Assembly (NCBI RefSeq): GCF_003932715.1
Contig: NZ_CP020700.1
Coordinates: 186,001 to 250,000, forward strand
Reading direction: 5' to 3'
DNA: 64,000 nucleotides
Origin: Streptomyces tsukubensis
GTDB taxonomy: Bacteria > Actinomycetota > Actinomycetes > Streptomycetales > Streptomycetaceae
Part shown: positions 31,172 to 39,875 of the stretch, in pieces
How positions within the stretch are numbered: the first letter of the stretch is position 1
How the letters are laid out: every line of letters begins with the position of its first letter
Made by a program: the position numbers and the translations under genes
The notes under the pieces: generated by a model
Told to the model about the DNA's origin: nothing
Databases searched by the model: none
What the model saw: the letters and a program-made list of their open reading frames with translations, nothing else

Positions 31172-31747
31172 ATGAGAACTGTGGGAAAGGCCGCCACCGC
31201 CCTGGCGCTGGCCGGGGTCGTCCTCGTGGGCTCGGCCGGGGCCGCTTGGGCCTCGTGCGGCCAGGTGGACCACCCCGTCGCAACGGCCGTCTGCGCCACT
31301 CCGTGGGGCAGCGGCACCGAGGCATCGGCTGAATCCGTCACCGAACCGCTGAAGAACATCCGCACCGGCCGGCACGACTGCTACGACCGCATCGTCTTCG
31401 ACATCACGGGCGCCACCACGGAGACCGGCTACCGGGTCGGCTATGTGAGCGCCTTCTACCAGGACGGCACCGGGCGGCGGATTCCCGTCACCGGCGGTGC
31501 CGTCCTGCAGATCCACGTCAACGCTCCCAGCTACAACCCCTCCACCGGCACGGTGGTCTATCCGGGCCGCCCGGGGCAGCCGCTGCCGGGAGTGGACATC
31601 GCCGGATACAGCACCTTCAAGGACACCAAGTACGGTTCGAGTTACGAAGGGCGGACCCAGGTGGCGGTGGGCGTGCGCGCGGAGCTGCCGTTCCGGGTGC
31701 TCCAGTACGGTGACCGGGTCGTCGTGGACGTCGCCCACACCTGGTGA
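31172..31747 (+). CDS. Secreted AMIN-like domain protein
   Basis: This 191-residue protein has a signal peptide (MRTVGKAATALALAGVVLVG through AWA) with a likely cut before SCGQVDHP. The mature part has the hallmark DCYDRIVFDITG and GYRVGYV segments of actinobacterial AMIN-like proteins and ends with RVLQYGDRVVVDVAHTW. The family is thought to bind cell-envelope components; the exact role is unknown. The ATG at 31172 has GGAGGG just upstream and fits the signal peptide; a start at 31118 would bury it. A strong terminator follows the stop codon. Confidence 0.85.
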   Translation: MRTVGKAATALALAGVVLVGSAGAAWASCGQVDHPVATAVCATPWGSGTEASAESVTEPLKNIRTGRHDCYDRIVFDITGATTETGYRVGYVSAFYQDGTGRRIPVTGGAVLQIHVNAPSYNPSTGTVVYPGRPGQPLPGVDIAGYSTFKDTKYGSSYEGRTQVAVGVRAELPFRVLQYGDRVVVDVAHTW

Positions 31748-31753
31748 TGCGGG

Positions 31754-31805
31754 CACCCCGCCGACGCCGCGGCCGGACCGCGGACCGCGGCGCCCCGGCG
31801 GGGTG
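31754..31805. terminator. Bidirectional stem-loop terminator between convergent genes
   Basis: CACCCCGCCG (31754-31763) pairs perfectly with CGGCGGGGTG (31796-31805), a 10-bp stem around a GC-rich loop, exactly filling the gap between the AMIN-like gene and the terB-like gene. No U-tract is present, as is common in Streptomyces. Confidence 0.75.
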
Positions 31806-32390
31806 TCAGATGCCGAACTCCGCGGAGGAGAGACCGAGGGTGGTGCAGGCCTCCCGCAGGATCTGCTCCTCGGCGGGCGAGATGTAGCCGTCGGCGCCCG
31901 CCACGACGATGCCGGTCTGAATGACGGCCCTGGCCTCGGCCGGCTTCTTCGCCGCCTTGGCAACTTCCTGGAAGGCCTCGGCACGGCCCCGGATCGGGTT
32001 GGAGATCAGCTGGTCGACGTGCTTGTTGAACCGGGTGCGGAGCTGGTCGGCCGGGAAGTTCTGCAGGACGTCGTTGGAGAGGATCAGCGATTCGACGTGC
32101 TGCCGCTCGGCGTGGTCGACATGGCCGTCGGCGGCAGCGACCAGGGCACATACGGCCATGCTGGCATCGCGGTAGGCGCCGCTCTTCAGCTCGGTCTTGA
32201 GGGAGGTGAGCTGGGTCTTCAGCAGACCCACCAGCTGAGCCTTGGAGCCGCCCGCGCCGCCCTGGCCGCTCGCGCCGCTTCCGGTTCCACCGGCCGGGCC
32301 GTGGTGACTCCGGGCCCCGGAGCCGCCCGATCCCTGGTTCTGCTGCTGGAGGGCCTTGGCCTGGTCCTTGATCCGGTCCCACATCGCCAC
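31806..32390 (-). CDS. TerB-family tellurite resistance protein
   Basis: This protein of 194 residues begins with an amphipathic helix (MWDRIKDQAKALQQQ), then has a Gly/Ser-rich spacer and a TerB domain. The TerB signature acidic residues are visible: ALVAAADGHVDHAERQHVE and GIVVAGADGYISPAEEQIL, which form the metal-binding helical pair of this family. TerB proteins are linked to tellurite and phage or stress responses; this copy stands alone, without other ter genes in view. The start is GTG at 32390 or ATG at 32384. Confidence 0.85.
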   Translation of the reverse strand: MAMWDRIKDQAKALQQQNQGSGGSGARSHHGPAGGTGSGASGQGGAGGSKAQLVGLLKTQLTSLKTELKSGAYRDASMAVCALVAAADGHVDHAERQHVESLILSNDVLQNFPADQLRTRFNKHVDQLISNPIRGRAEAFQEVAKAAKKPAEARAVIQTGIVVAGADGYISPAEEQILREACTTLGLSSAEFGI

Positions 32391-32617
32391 TGAATGCCAC
32401 CTCGGTCTTGACTGTCGTACATCTGTCGGTGACGCGTCAGGAACGCGTCACCCGGGAAACGTACGCGGCCGCCGCTGAGTTCCACCCGGCCGGGATTGCT
32501 TACCCGGGAGGTAATCGCGCGGCCGGAACGGCGTGGACAGACTGTGATCACCGCCGGGACGACACCTACCGGCGACCGTCGCATCGCCCGTACACCCTCG
32601 ACAGACCGGGAGCACCC

Positions 32618-33646
32618 ATGTCACGCCTTCTCTGCCGCATCCGTTCCACCGCCGTCCTGGCCGCCGCGGCGGCCCTCCTCCCCCTCGGCTCGGGTACGGC
32701 CGCGGCCGGCACGGCCCCGGCGCCCGTGTCCTCCGACTACTGCAAGACCGTGGTCGCCGGGCAGTCCTCGCTGCCCGCCGACGCGGCCGCGTTCATGAAG
32801 GCCTACTGCGAGTGGGGCGCGGACCCCGACGTCCCCCGGTACATGAACCTCTTCACCGACACCGGCACGCTGATGGACTCGGGGCTGCCCGCCCCGATCG
32901 GCCGGTTGGCCATCGAGGCCCAGATGGGAAGCCTTCTCGGCGCGGTGGACTACCACTTCCAGCCGGTCTCCGCGGTGTCGTCGGCCGACGGGCGGGTCGT
33001 CTTCGTGAAAGCGCGGAACTTCGGGACCGTGGGGCCCGAGTCGGGGCCGCCCGGTCCGGCGTTCGACTACATCACCACGCACCGGCTGGTGCTGGACGGG
33101 ACGAAGGTGGAGCAGGGGCGCCGGTTCTGGGACCAGACCGAACTGTTCCGGTCGCTCAACCCCGCCCTGCCGAACCTGTTCGCCTCGCTTCCGGCGGTCC
33201 GTCCGGCCGAACCGCGCACCCGGGACCGGCTCACCGCCTGGAACACGCGTGACTCCGCCGCGCTGGTGGAAGGGGTGGACGACGCCGTCAGGCTGACCGG
33301 GCCCGGGCTCGGCCCGCAGGGGCTGACGGGGAAGCGGCAGATGCGGGCGTATCTGGAGCGGTTCTTCACCCGGGTGCACGAGCTGCGGCTGGAGCCGGGG
33401 AAGACCGTGCGCCGGGGCCCGGTGACCTACCGGGAGTGGGTGGGCCACGCCGAACTGTCGAAGGAGGGCGGCGTCAAGCGGACGATCACGTACGGAATCA
33501 CCGAGCGGTTCACCCGTGATGCCCGCGGCGACGTCGCCTGGGACCTCGCGTTCGAGACGCTGGACCTGGTGGCCGACGAGTGCGAGATCGGCAATCTGCG
33601 GCGGCTGCTCTTCCCCCAGCTTCCGGAGTGCCCCTCAGGCGCCTGA
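32618..33646 (+). CDS. Secreted SnoaL/NTF2-like protein
   Basis: A signal peptide (SRLLCRIRSTAVLAAAAALL) is cut near AAAGTAPAP. The mature part of about 310 residues carries one and probably two SnoaL-like (NTF2 fold) domains: the first from about FMKAYCEWGADPDVPRYMNL to the QTELFRSLNP region, the second from WNTRDSAALVEGVDDAV onward. SnoaL-like proteins act as small-molecule binding or isomerising enzymes; here the substrate is unknown. The ATG at 32618 follows GGGAG. No operon partner is evident. Confidence 0.75.
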   Translation: MSRLLCRIRSTAVLAAAAALLPLGSGTAAAGTAPAPVSSDYCKTVVAGQSSLPADAAAFMKAYCEWGADPDVPRYMNLFTDTGTLMDSGLPAPIGRLAIEAQMGSLLGAVDYHFQPVSAVSSADGRVVFVKARNFGTVGPESGPPGPAFDYITTHRLVLDGTKVEQGRRFWDQTELFRSLNPALPNLFASLPAVRPAEPRTRDRLTAWNTRDSAALVEGVDDAVRLTGPGLGPQGLTGKRQMRAYLERFFTRVHELRLEPGKTVRRGPVTYREWVGHAELSKEGGVKRTITYGITERFTRDARGDVAWDLAFETLDLVADECEIGNLRRLLFPQLPECPSGA

Positions 33647-33802
33647 CGGCCGAGGGGACCACAGCCCGGGGTACTCAGGCGCGGCTGAGTAGAGGTACCC
33701 AAGCGGCCGCGGGGGCCCGTCTTCTACGCTGCGCCGCATGAACGAGATGCGACGGTGGTACGGGCCCGCGGTGCCGGGTGCCCTGTCCGGCGGGGGCGGC
33801 GG

Positions 33803-34360
33803 ATGCTGACCCGGGCCCGGATCGTGTGGGCGGTGGTCGCCCTGGTGGTCGTCGGCGCGGGCTTCCTGGGCGTGCGGCTGTGGAACGGGGAACCGTACCC
33901 CTCCTCGGATCCGGACCTGGTCGCGGCCGAGCTGGAGGATCGGGCCCGCATGTTGTACGCGGACGCGGGGCTCTCCGGGCAACCGCGGGCGGACCGGGTA
34001 CAGAAGGACGAATGCTCCTACCGGGGACTGCGCGGTATCGCCCATCTCGACGACAGCGGCCGGCCGGACGTCTGGCAACTCCGGCTGGAATGGTCCGTGC
34101 CCGGACTCGACACCGGCGCCGCCCGCGCGGCGCAGGACCGGATCCGGGAGCGGCTGGAGCGGCAGAGCTGGACGGCCAAGGGCGGGATCTTCGGCGATAT
34201 GGGGTTCCGCCTCCGGGATCCCGCATCGGACCAGCAGGTGGACGTCATGTGGTACCGGTCGACGGGGAACATGCTGGTACGAGTCTCCGCACCGTGCGGG
34301 AAGGTGCCCCGGCACTACGTGGACGCCGACTGGAAGCGCTCCGGGTGGAACCCGGTCTGA
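33803..34360 (+). CDS. Membrane-anchored hypothetical protein
   Basis: The protein (185 residues) has a single N-terminal transmembrane helix (IVWAVVALVVVGAGFLGVRL) followed by a soluble extracytoplasmic domain with two Cys (DECSYRGL and APCGKVPRH) that could form a disulfide. I do not recognise the family. The ATG at 33803 places the anchor at the very N-terminus. A strong inverted repeat follows its stop codon. Confidence 0.7.
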   Translation: MLTRARIVWAVVALVVVGAGFLGVRLWNGEPYPSSDPDLVAAELEDRARMLYADAGLSGQPRADRVQKDECSYRGLRGIAHLDDSGRPDVWQLRLEWSVPGLDTGAARAAQDRIRERLERQSWTAKGGIFGDMGFRLRDPASDQQVDVMWYRSTGNMLVRVSAPCGKVPRHYVDADWKRSGWNPV

Positions 34361-34378
34361 GGACACCCGCCCCGGGCA

Positions 34379-34432
34379 ACGGGGAGCCGTGCTCCGGCCG
34401 GGGCCGGGCTCCCGACCGGGTCGGCTCCCCGT
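34379..34432. terminator. Bidirectional stem-loop terminator
   Basis: ACGGGGAGCCG (34379-34389) and CGGCTCCCCGT (34422-34432) form a perfect 11-bp stem between the convergent membrane-anchored protein gene and the MFS transporter gene. Confidence 0.7.
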
Positions 34433-34446
34433 GCCGTTGAGCCGGA

Positions 34447-35832
34447 TCAAGCCGGGGTGCGCCGGTCTCCCGGGCGGTCCCCGGCACCCGGCTGGCCGGG
34501 TACGGCGGGCACGGTACCGGCCGCGGGGAGTGCGGCCGGGCGCGTTTCGGGAAGGGCCGCGAAACAGCAGAGGCTGAGCAGCGCGATCCCGGTGAGCCAG
34601 GCGGCGACGCCCCACGGCGGGCCCCCGTCCTCGGTGAGTGCCGTCGTCACGAGCGGAGTGAGGGCCCCGCCGAGCACCCCGGCCAGGTTGTAGCCGACGG
34701 CTGCGCCCGTGCAGCGCACCCGTGGTTCGTACAGCTCGGGCAGGTAGGCGGCCGTGACGGCGAACACCGAGACGAAGGCCAGCAGGGCGACGACGAAGGC
34801 GAGGAAGACCAGGGCGGTTTCGCCGGTGCCCACCAGGGCCGCGAACGGGAACATCCAGAGCACGGAGAGGACGCTGCCCAGCAGGCACATGGGGCGGCGG
34901 CCGACCCGGTCGGCGAGGACGGCGACGAAGGGCGTCACCGTGCCCATGACGGCGACGGCCCCCATGACCAGCGCCAGCATCACCGTACGGCTGATGCCCG
35001 CCTCCTCCGTTCCGTAGGCGAGACCCCAGGTGGTGACGGTGTAGAAGACGGCGTAGCCGCAGGACAGGGCGCCGGCGGTCAGCAGCAGGGTGCGCCAGTG
35101 GCGGCGTACGACCTCCACCGCCGGGGCGTCCGCCTGTCCCCCGGTGCGGCTGAGTTCGTGGAAGTCGGGGGTTTCGGCGAGGGAGGCGCGGAGCAGGAGT
35201 CCGCCCGCGGCGAGGATTCCGGCCGCCCAGAAGGGCACCCGCCAGCCCCAGGCGAGGAACTGGGCGTCGGTGAGGGTCGTGGAGAGCGTCAGGGTCAGAC
35301 CGTTGGCGAGCAGGAAGCCGAGCGGGGGCCCCATCTGGGGAAAGGCGCCCCACAGGGCGCGCCGGTCGGCGGGGGCGTGTTCGGCGGTCAGCAGGACGGC
35401 GCCGCCCCATTCGCCGCCGAGTCCGATGCCTTGGACGAAGCGGAGGGCGACCAGGAGCACGGGGGCGGTGGCGCCGATGGAGTCGTACGTGGGCAGGCAG
35501 CCGACGAGGACGGTGGCGACCCCGGTGGTGAGGAGGGAGATGAAGAGGACGGGGCGGCGTCCGATGCGGTCGCCGATATGGCCGAAGAGCAGGGAGCCGA
35601 GGGGCCGGGCGATGAATCCGGCGCCGAAGGTGGCAAAGGCGGCGAGGCTCCCGGCGAGCGGGGAGAAGGAGGGGAAGAAGAGCGGGCCGAGAACGAGCGC
35701 GGCGGCTGTTCCGTAGACGAAGAAGTCGTAGAACTCGATGGCGGTGCCGGCGAGGGTCGCGAAGGCGAGCCGCAGCATGGAGGGGGCTCCGTCGCGGGCG
35801 GTCCCGGCTGACGGAGGACGACGGGTGCGCAT
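34447..35832 (-). CDS. MFS transporter, metabolite:H+ symporter (MHS) type
   Basis: This permease of 461 residues has about twelve transmembrane segments and MHS-family signatures: GTAIEFYDFFVYGTAAAL in helix 1, the MFS motif GHIGDRIGRRPVL between helices 2 and 3, RFVQGIGLGGEWGGAVLL in helix 4, and a repeat of the loop motif as ADRVGRRPM. Relatives import organic acids, osmolytes or shikimate; the substrate is not predictable. It lies upstream of nothing obviously linked and is probably monocistronic. Confidence 0.9.
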   Translation of the reverse strand: MRTRRPPSAGTARDGAPSMLRLAFATLAGTAIEFYDFFVYGTAAALVLGPLFFPSFSPLAGSLAAFATFGAGFIARPLGSLLFGHIGDRIGRRPVLFISLLTTGVATVLVGCLPTYDSIGATAPVLLVALRFVQGIGLGGEWGGAVLLTAEHAPADRRALWGAFPQMGPPLGFLLANGLTLTLSTTLTDAQFLAWGWRVPFWAAGILAAGGLLLRASLAETPDFHELSRTGGQADAPAVEVVRRHWRTLLLTAGALSCGYAVFYTVTTWGLAYGTEEAGISRTVMLALVMGAVAVMGTVTPFVAVLADRVGRRPMCLLGSVLSVLWMFPFAALVGTGETALVFLAFVVALLAFVSVFAVTAAYLPELYEPRVRCTGAAVGYNLAGVLGGALTPLVTTALTEDGGPPWGVAAWLTGIALLSLCCFAALPETRPAALPAAGTVPAVPGQPGAGDRPGDRRTPA

Positions 35833-36017
35833 GCCGGGCCAACGCCGGGCGGCGGGTGCCGGTTACGCGGTGCGCTGGAGTGGCGGGGGTACGGCGCGGG
35901 GCGTGCCGTACCGCGCGGGGAGCGGGTGGCGCGCGGGAGTGCGCGGGGCAGCGCCGCGCGGGCATCGGGGGCCGGGTCCCGGTACGGCGCGACGGGCGCG
36001 CGCCGTACCGGTGGTGG

Positions 36018-37478
36018 TCAGGTCGAGAGGGCCTTCGTATGGCCGGTGACGGTGCCGCGGTGCCGCTCGGACCAGGTGTCGAGGGCGGTGCGGCAGGCGT
36101 GGTCGAGGTGGTGGACCTCGGTGAGGTCCAAGGCGACGGGACGGTCGGGCGGCAGCGCTTCGAGGCTGTCGAGGAGGTTCGGCAGACGCAGGAAGGTGGC
36201 GTTGCCGATGAGGCGGACCCGGATCGGTCCTGTGCCGTGGTCGACGACGTCGAGCCGCAGGTGGGAGGCCTCCCACGCCGTCTTGGCCACGGCCAGGGCG
36301 AGTCCCGCGACGACGCCCTCGAACATGCCGATGGTGACGATCGCGAGGGCGGTGACGCCGAGGACGAACGCCTCGCCGCGCTGGCGGCGCCAGAGGCGGG
36401 CGAGTTCCGCGGCGGGCACGAGCTTGAATCCGGCGTGGACCAGGACGGCGGCCAGGGCGGGGACGGGGATATAGGCGAGAGCGGAGGGGAAAAGGGCGGC
36501 GAAGAGGAGCAGCCAGATGCCGTGCAGCACCCGGGATGCCTTGGTCCGGGCTCCGGCCTGGACATTGGCGGCGCTGCGCACGATGACGGCCGTCATGGGG
36601 AGGGCGCCGAGCGCGCCGCAGACTGCGTTGCCGGTGCCCTGGGCGACGAGTTCCTTGTCGTAGTCGGTGCGCGGTCCGTCGTGGAGCCGGTCGACGGCCG
36701 CCGCGCCGAAGAGGGATTCGGCGGAGGCGATCAGGGTGAAGGCGAGGACGGTGCCGATGGCGGCGAGGGAGGCGAGTTCGCCGAAGGCCTCGGCGGACGG
36801 GGGCCGGACGGAGTCCAGGAGTCCGCGGACCTCGACGGTGGCGACGGGCAGATTCGTGAGCAGGACGGTGAGGGTCGCCAGACCGACGGCGGCGAGGGGG
36901 GCGGGAACGGCCCGGACCCGGCCGGGCAGCCTGCGCCAGAGGACGAGGACGGCGACGGTCCCGGCGCCGAGGGCGAGCGACAGCAGTGCTTCGGTGTTTC
37001 CGGCGGCGCGCAGCAGGGCCCCCGGCAGTCCGGCGATCTTGTCGAGGCCGGCGGCGGGTGCGTCGAGGCCCGCCATGGCGTAGAGCTGTCCGGCGATGAG
37101 GACGAGTCCGATGCCGGCGAGCATGCCTTCGACGACGGAGACCGACACGGCGCGGAAGCAGCGGCCGAGGCGCAGCAGGCCGAGGAGGATCTGGAGGGCT
37201 CCGGCGGTGAGGACGATCGCGCCGAGGACGGAGAGTCCGAAGGTGGTGACGGCTTCGAGGACGAGGACGGTCAGTCCGGCGGCCGGTCCGGAGACCTGGA
37301 GGCTGCTGCCGCGCATCATGCCGGTGACGAGTCCGCCGACGATGCCGGTGACCAGGCCGAGTTCGGCGGGGACGCCGGATGCGACGGCCACGCCCACGCA
37401 CAGGGGCAGGGCGACGAGGAAGACGACGAGGGAGGCGGCGAAGTCCCGCCGCAGGTCGGGGAAGGACGTCCTGGCCAT
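36018..37478 (-). CDS. SulP-family anion permease with C-terminal STAS domain
   Basis: This protein of about 486 residues starts MARTSFPDLRRDFAASLVVF, then has the SulP signatures VALPLCVGVAVASGVPAELG and the transport core with SGPAAGLTVLVLEAV, ALPMTAVIVRSAANVQAGAR and VYAMAGLD-like segments. A short STAS domain with DLTEVHHLDH follows. Actinobacterial homologues move sulfate or bicarbonate, often fused to carbonic anhydrase; this one has no such fusion. I preferred the ATG at 37478 over a GTG four codons upstream and over the far-upstream open frame, which is Pro/His-rich non-coding sequence. Confidence 0.88.
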   Translation of the reverse strand: MARTSFPDLRRDFAASLVVFLVALPLCVGVAVASGVPAELGLVTGIVGGLVTGMMRGSSLQVSGPAAGLTVLVLEAVTTFGLSVLGAIVLTAGALQILLGLLRLGRCFRAVSVSVVEGMLAGIGLVLIAGQLYAMAGLDAPAAGLDKIAGLPGALLRAAGNTEALLSLALGAGTVAVLVLWRRLPGRVRAVPAPLAAVGLATLTVLLTNLPVATVEVRGLLDSVRPPSAEAFGELASLAAIGTVLAFTLIASAESLFGAAAVDRLHDGPRTDYDKELVAQGTGNAVCGALGALPMTAVIVRSAANVQAGARTKASRVLHGIWLLLFAALFPSALAYIPVPALAAVLVHAGFKLVPAAELARLWRRQRGEAFVLGVTALAIVTIGMFEGVVAGLALAVAKTAWEASHLRLDVVDHGTGPIRVRLIGNATFLRLPNLLDSLEALPPDRPVALDLTEVHHLDHACRTALDTWSERHRGTVTGHTKALST

Positions 37479-37701
37479 GGTGGCGTTCACCGGACCGTGC
37501 GGGCACGGGGGCCCGTGTGGTGCGCCCGGACGGTGCGGGTGTGCACCTCGGGGGGCGTGGGGTGGGGGGCGGGGCGCCCGGGAGTGCGTCCGGGGGCGCG
37601 GGGGGTGGCGATGAGGGTGGGCATGTGCGGTGAATCCTCCTGGCGCGCTGTGGGGGGCGCGTCGGGCTGACGAAACAGAGCGTGGGGGCGGAACTCTGCT
37701 C

Positions 37702-38055
37702 TCAGCAGCGGAAGACCTGGAGTGCGGCCGGGGTTCTCGGCTGCTGCCCTGGGGGTCCGGCCGGCCGGTCCGAAGGCGGTGGGACTCCGGTCGCCCGGGC
37801 GGCGGGGGCGCGGACCGGTCGGGGCTCGGTCTCGCCGGGGCGGTACCGGTCCCGGGTGTCCCGGGGGCCGCCCGGGTCGGGGGTGGGTTCACCGGTCCGG
37901 CCGCGGGGTTCCGGGCCGGGCTCCGTGGCGGAGGTGGTGGTTCCGGAGCTGAGCGTGTGCGGGGTCGCAGAGGCCGCCGGGAAGCCGAGGGCAGGCAGGG
38001 CGAGCAGTACGGCCGCGAGCAGCGGTATCAGGGTCCGTGGTGTTCCGTGCGGCAC
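37702..38055 (-). CDS. Small secreted Pro-rich protein, unknown function
   Basis: The frame from the GTG at 38055 has an upstream GGAGGGA with good spacing and encodes a textbook signal peptide (VPHGTPRTLIPLLAAVLLAL with a cut near ASA), then a hydrophilic Pro/Arg/Gly-rich tail of about 85 residues with no fold that I recognise, ending in FRC. It points the same way as the SulP gene 220 nt downstream. An upstream palindrome at 38108-38126 may control it. It could be a real exported peptide or a chance frame; the signal peptide and the ribosome binding site together favour the former. Confidence 0.5.
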   Translation of the reverse strand: MPHGTPRTLIPLLAAVLLALPALGFPAASATPHTLSSGTTTSATEPGPEPRGRTGEPTPDPGGPRDTRDRYRPGETEPRPVRAPAARATGVPPPSDRPAGPPGQQPRTPAALQVFRC

Positions 38056-38107
38056 GGCGGCGTCTCCCTCCGGCACTCGTTGGGGTTTCCCTACGCACAC
38101 GTCAAAG

Positions 38108-38126
38108 GTTGACCAACTAGGTCAAC
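38108..38126. promoter_or_regulatory. Perfect inverted repeat, candidate operator
   Basis: GTTGACC-aacta-GGTCAAC is a perfect palindrome with 7-bp arms, followed by a further half-site GGTCAAGG at about 38131. It lies about 55 nt upstream of the small secreted protein gene, where it could overlap that promoter. No dedicated regulator is adjacent, so the binding protein is unknown. Confidence 0.5.
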
Positions 38127-38131
38127 GAAAG

Positions 38132-38626
38132 GTCAAGGAACACGTTAACGCCTGCTGATCATTCATGGGACGCGCAACGGCTCCGGTCGGGGCACCGCCC
38201 GCCGCACGGCACCCCTCCGGACCGGGGGCCGGCCGGAGCGCGGCGGCGCGCGGAGGGGCGCGGGGCTCCCCCGGAAGGGTCTGCCGGGTCCCGGTGCGTA
38301 CGCTCGTCCGGGTACGTCCGGACGGGTCGGCGGCTTGTGTGCGCGGGCCCGCCGGCCTCCACGGCGGGCGGGCCCGCGGCGGACGGCGGTGGTCCGTCCG
38401 GCGGCGGTGGCCGGAACGGCCGAGGCAGCGGCCCGCGGGGCTGCCAGGCCGGTACGCAGGGGTTCCCGAGGCGCCCCGCCGTCCGGCGGGCGAGGGGGCG
38501 GCGGTGGGAGACGGCCGCCGTCCGCGCCGCACCGCGGCAACCGCGCGGCTGCCCGTACGGCTGGAAGGGTGACGGCGCGGCCGGGGTGCGGCGCCCTGGC
38601 CTTCGGCGTGCGGCGCGCTCGTTGTG
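38132..38626. other. Intergenic region without a recognised gene
   Basis: About 500 nt lie between the small secreted protein and the VOC gene. The six frames give only Arg/Pro/Gly-rich open frames of low plausibility. One strong imperfect hairpin (about 38342-38379, arms CGGGCCCGCC and GGCGGGC-GGGCCCG) may terminate the VOC transcript. Confidence 0.5.
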
Positions 38627-39064
38627 CTATTGGGGTACGTGCCCCTCCGCGTACTGCTCCGCATAGGCGCCCGTCGGGGGAACGACCGTGATGATGTCGA
38701 TGAGCACCCCGTCGGGGCCCTCGACGATGAAGTGGCGCTGTCCGAACTCCTCGGTGCGCAGGGTGAGCAGTTCGGTCAGTCCGGCCTCGTCGACGAGCCG
38801 CCGGTGTTCGGCGTCGACGTCCTCGACCTCGAAGTTCAGCAGCAGACCGCCGGTGAGCGGAGTGCGGTGGCCTTCGGGGACGGTGGGGTGCGCCGGGTCG
38901 AGCAGGGCGAGTTCGTAGTGGGGCGCGTCGGGGCGGCGGAGGCTGACGTACCAGTCGGCTTCGAAGGTGACCTCGAATCCGAGCCGGGCGGTGTAGAAGT
39001 CGCGGGCCGCGGCGATGTCGCGGGTGCCGATCACCGGGTAGAAGCCGCTGAGCTTGCCGGTCAT
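38627..39064 (-). CDS. VOC-family (glyoxalase/dioxygenase-like) protein
   Basis: This 145-residue single-domain protein has the vicinal oxygen chelate pattern: [28 protein letters not shown] at the N-terminus, [18 protein letters not shown] mid-protein, and the metal-ligand-like [14 protein letters not shown] near the C-terminus. Members are glyoxalases, antibiotic-binding or dioxygenase-like proteins; the substrate is unknown. It is divergent from a TetR gene with two operators in between, which suggests an inducible detoxification role. Confidence 0.88.
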   Translation of the reverse strand: MTGKLSGFYPVIGTRDIAAARDFYTARLGFEVTFEADWYVSLRRPDAPHYELALLDPAHPTVPEGHRTPLTGGLLLNFEVEDVDAEHRRLVDEAGLTELLTLRTEEFGQRHFIVEGPDGVLIDIITVVPPTGAYAEQYAEGHVPQ

Positions 39065-39113
39065 GACGGTGGGCCTTTCGACGGAGGGTCCTGTGGAGCG
39101 GAACCGGGTTTCA

Positions 39114-39158
39114 CATACCCCGGGTATGCGAATCGAACGTTAACATACCCTGGGTATG
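39114..39158. promoter_or_regulatory. Two tandem palindromic TetR operators
   Basis: CATACCC-C-GGGTATG (39114-39128) and CATACCC-T-GGGTATG (39144-39158) are perfect palindromes whose centres are 30 bp apart, close to three helical turns, so two dimers would bind the same face. They lie between the divergent VOC and TetR genes. Confidence 0.85.
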
Positions 39159-39187
39159 CGAAATGGGAAGGGCGGTCGGAGAGAGCG

Positions 39188-39769
39188 ATGACGAGCCGGG
39201 CGGAACAGCGGGCGGCGACCCGGCGGGCACTGCTCGCCGAAGGGCGGCGGCGGTTCGCCGCCGACGGGTACCACGACGTGGTGCTCGCGGAGGTGGCCGA
39301 GGCGGTGGGCGTGACCAAGGGGGCCGCGTACCACCACTTCGCCAGCAAGGCAGGGCTGTTCCGGGCCGTGGTGGCCGAGGTGCAGCAGGAGCTGGGCGAG
39401 AGGGTGGCGGCGGCGGCCGATGCGCACACCGGCCCCTGGGAGCAACTGCGCGCGGGCTGCCGCGCCTTCCTCGCGGCCGGTACGGACCCCGCGGTGCGCC
39501 GGATCGTGCTGCTGGACGCTCCGACCGTGCTCGGCTGGGACGAATGGCGGGACATGGACGACGATTCGTCGGCCCGGCATCTCGCCGAGGCCCTGGAGTC
39601 CGTGGTCGCGGCGGGGATCGTGGCGGAGCAGCCCGTGGAACCGCTGGCCCGGCTGCTGTCGGGCGCGATGAACGAGGCGGCGGTCTGGCTGGCGCGCTCG
39701 GACGACCCCGGCACGCTCGCCGCGACCGAGGCGGCACTGGACCGGCTGCTGGCCGGACTTCGCCTCTGA
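39188..39769 (+). CDS. TetR-family transcriptional regulator
   Basis: The protein (193 residues) has an N-terminal TetR helix-turn-helix (TRRALLAEGRRRFAADGY, then LAEVAEAVGVTKGAAYHHFA) and an effector domain containing LLDAPTVLGWDEWRDMDD, a segment common in one large actinobacterial TetR subgroup. Divergent from the VOC gene and preceded by two perfect operators, it should repress both its own gene and the VOC gene. The ATG at 39188 lies 30 nt beyond the second operator. Confidence 0.92.
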   Translation: MTSRAEQRAATRRALLAEGRRRFAADGYHDVVLAEVAEAVGVTKGAAYHHFASKAGLFRAVVAEVQQELGERVAAAADAHTGPWEQLRAGCRAFLAAGTDPAVRRIVLLDAPTVLGWDEWRDMDDDSSARHLAEALESVVAAGIVAEQPVEPLARLLSGAMNEAAVWLARSDDPGTLAATEAALDRLLAGLRL

Positions 39770-39875
39770 CCCCCGGCCGCAGGTGCGTCCATCGGATGCC
39801 CGCCCGGCGTCCGCTGAGCGGTTATCCGTGTCCGCCCTCTCCCCGGGAGCGCGGAGAGCGGGCAGACTCGGCGCC

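Noticed and set aside
36018..37892. Extended start for the SulP permease at 37892
   Set aside because: The extra 138 residues are Pro/His/Arg-rich; the SulP N-terminus is recognisable from the ATG at 37478.
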